Assembly (NCBI GenBank): GCA_964569055.1
Contig: CAZMSZ010000186.1
Coordinates: 1-13,930 of the forward strand
Length of the DNA stretch: 13,930 nucleotides
Direction of reading: 5' to 3'
Source: JAWLGW01 sp964569055
Lineage (GTDB): Bacteria > Planctomycetota > J058
Translations under genes and position numbers: made by a program
Notes under the pieces: model-generated
Told to the model about the DNA's origin: nothing
The model's database searches: none
The model's input: only the letters and a program-made list of their open reading frames with translations
Shown here: piece by piece, positions 13,130-13,930 of the stretch
Layout: the number at the start of each line of letters is the position of its first letter
How positions within the stretch are numbered: position 1 is the first letter of the stretch

Positions 13130-13930
13130 ATGGAACCGCTGGCGATCCGCCGGATCGTGATCGAGCAGTCCCGACGGGCGCACAAGGGGCACATCGGGTC
13201 GGCCCTGTGCGTCGCCGAGCTCCTCGCGGCGTTGTACGGCTCGCTGCTCCGGATCGAGTCGCTCGATGATCCCGACCGCGATCGCTTCGTGCTGTCCAAG
13301 GGTCACGCCGCGCTCGCGCTCTACGCCGCCCTTCACCTGCGCGGCTGGCTCACACGAGCCGAGCTGGACACCTTCTGCGCGGACGACAGCCTGCTCGGCG
13401 TGCATCCCGATCACGCGCTGCGAGGCGTGGACTTCTCGACGGGTTCGTTGGGGCAAGGCCTGTCGTTCGCGGTCGGCGCCGCCCTCGCAGCGCGCCTGGC
13501 CGGCTCATCACGCCGGGTCTATGCCCTCCTGAGCGATGCCGAGTGCAACGAAGGAGCCGTGTGGGAGGCCGCGATGTTCGCAGCCCAGCACCGGCTCGCC
13601 GCCCTGCAGGTCCTGATCGATGTGAACGGGCAGCAGGCCCTCGGCTACACCCGGGACGTGCTCGACCTCGAGCCGTGGATCGACCGCTGGCGCGCGTTCG
13701 GCTGGGCCGCCGTCGAGGTCGATGGTCACGACCTCGATGCCCTGATCGCGGCCTCCCGCGCCCTCGCCGAAGCGGCGGACGGTCCGCAGGTGCTGATCGC
13801 GCGCACGACGTTCGGGAAAGGGGTGTCGTTCATGGAGCGTCGCATCGCTTGGCACTACCTCCCAATGAGCGGCGACGAGTACCGTCGCGCTCGCGCCGAG
13901 CTGGGGGTGGAGTCGCGCAGCCCCACGCTC
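13130..13930 (+). CDS. Split transketolase, N-terminal ThDP-binding subunit (partial)
   Basis: 267 codons run open to the window edge, close to the usual length (about 270-280 aa) of the N-terminal subunit of two-gene transketolases. It has no preceding gene partner, so the C-terminal subunit is expected just downstream. ATG 13130 follows AAGGTGG. Seen: AHKGHIGSA (His18, His21), LSKGHAALALYAAL with His59, GVHPDH, STGSLGQGLSFAVGAALA, the ThDP/metal region LLSDAECNEG with Asp136, IDVNGQQALGYT with Asn166, and a DGHD near residue 204. The usual GDG that opens the ThDP motif reads SDA here. Complete transketolases move two-carbon units in the pentose phosphate pathway. Split versions also occur in surface-polysaccharide and sugar-biosynthesis clusters, so the role depends on the genes beyond the window. 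Codon use looks somewhat less G+C-biased than in the purine genes. Confidence 0.9.
   Translation, partial: MEPLAIRRIVIEQSRRAHKGHIGSALCVAELLAALYGSLLRIESLDDPDRDRFVLSKGHAALALYAALHLRGWLTRAELDTFCADDSLLGVHPDHALRGVDFSTGSLGQGLSFAVGAALAARLAGSSRRVYALLSDAECNEGAVWEAAMFAAQHRLAALQVLIDVNGQQALGYTRDVLDLEPWIDRWRAFGWAAVEVDGHDLDALIAASRALAEAADGPQVLIARTTFGKGVSFMERRIAWHYLPMSGDEYRRARAELGVESRSPTL

Noticed and set aside
12974..13456. A 160-codon minus-strand frame near the right edge
   Set aside because: Most of it lies opposite the well-supported transketolase gene and it has no recognisable product.
1..13930. CRISPR arrays, tRNA or rRNA genes, insertion sequences, defence genes
   Set aside because: No spaced short repeats, cloverleaf-like sequence, transposase motifs or known defence domains were seen on either strand.

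Overview
This is a very G+C-rich bacterial window (over 70% by eye, with GTG starts common) from a draft assembly. The organism cannot be named from sequence alone. A Ser/Thr kinase with FHA domains, a kelch-propeller lipoprotein with an EF-hand-like loop, and the overall composition suggest Planctomycetota or Myxococcota. That placement is inference.

Layout. (1) 8-1765, minus strand: a kelch-repeat lipoprotein. A 300-bp divergent spacer separates it from (2) 2066-5582, plus strand: a tight three-gene group of an FHA-containing Ser/Thr kinase, a small protein resembling the uncharacterised DUF7691-type family, and an unrecognised 165-aa protein. (3) 5579-11401, minus strand: a five-gene purine-degradation operon. 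In transcription order it encodes allantoinase, an allantoicase/OHCU-decarboxylase fusion, 5-hydroxyisourate hydrolase, a CitE/HpcH-like aldolase-superfamily protein (DUF6986-like) and a class V aminotransferase. (4) 11528-12876, plus strand and divergent from that operon: PuuD, the membrane urate hydroxylase with a C-terminal cytochrome c domain. (5) 13130 to the window end, plus strand: the N-terminal (ThDP-binding) half of a split transketolase, cut by the window edge.

How the genes work together. PuuD oxidises urate to 5-hydroxyisourate. UraH hydrolyses this to OHCU. The C-terminal domain of the fusion decarboxylates OHCU to (S)-allantoin. Allantoinase opens it to allantoate, and the N-terminal domain of the fusion yields ureidoglycolate plus urea. 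The last two operon genes probably deal with ureidoglycolate or glyoxylate. The aminotransferase would convert glyoxylate to glycine, while the aldolase-like protein has an open function. No recognisable ureidoglycolate lyase, urease, xanthine dehydrogenase, transporter or regulator lies in the window. Three of the four operon junctions are 4-nt GTGA overlaps, so tight translational coupling is expected.

Assembly. Both 100-N gaps (5375-5474 and 11634-11733) are flanked by exact 55-bp copies of the same sequence. They are best read as overlapping contig ends that were never merged. Removing 155 bp at each site restores an uninterrupted gene: 165 aa for the unknown protein and 397 aa for PuuD. 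Neither gene should be called a pseudogene.
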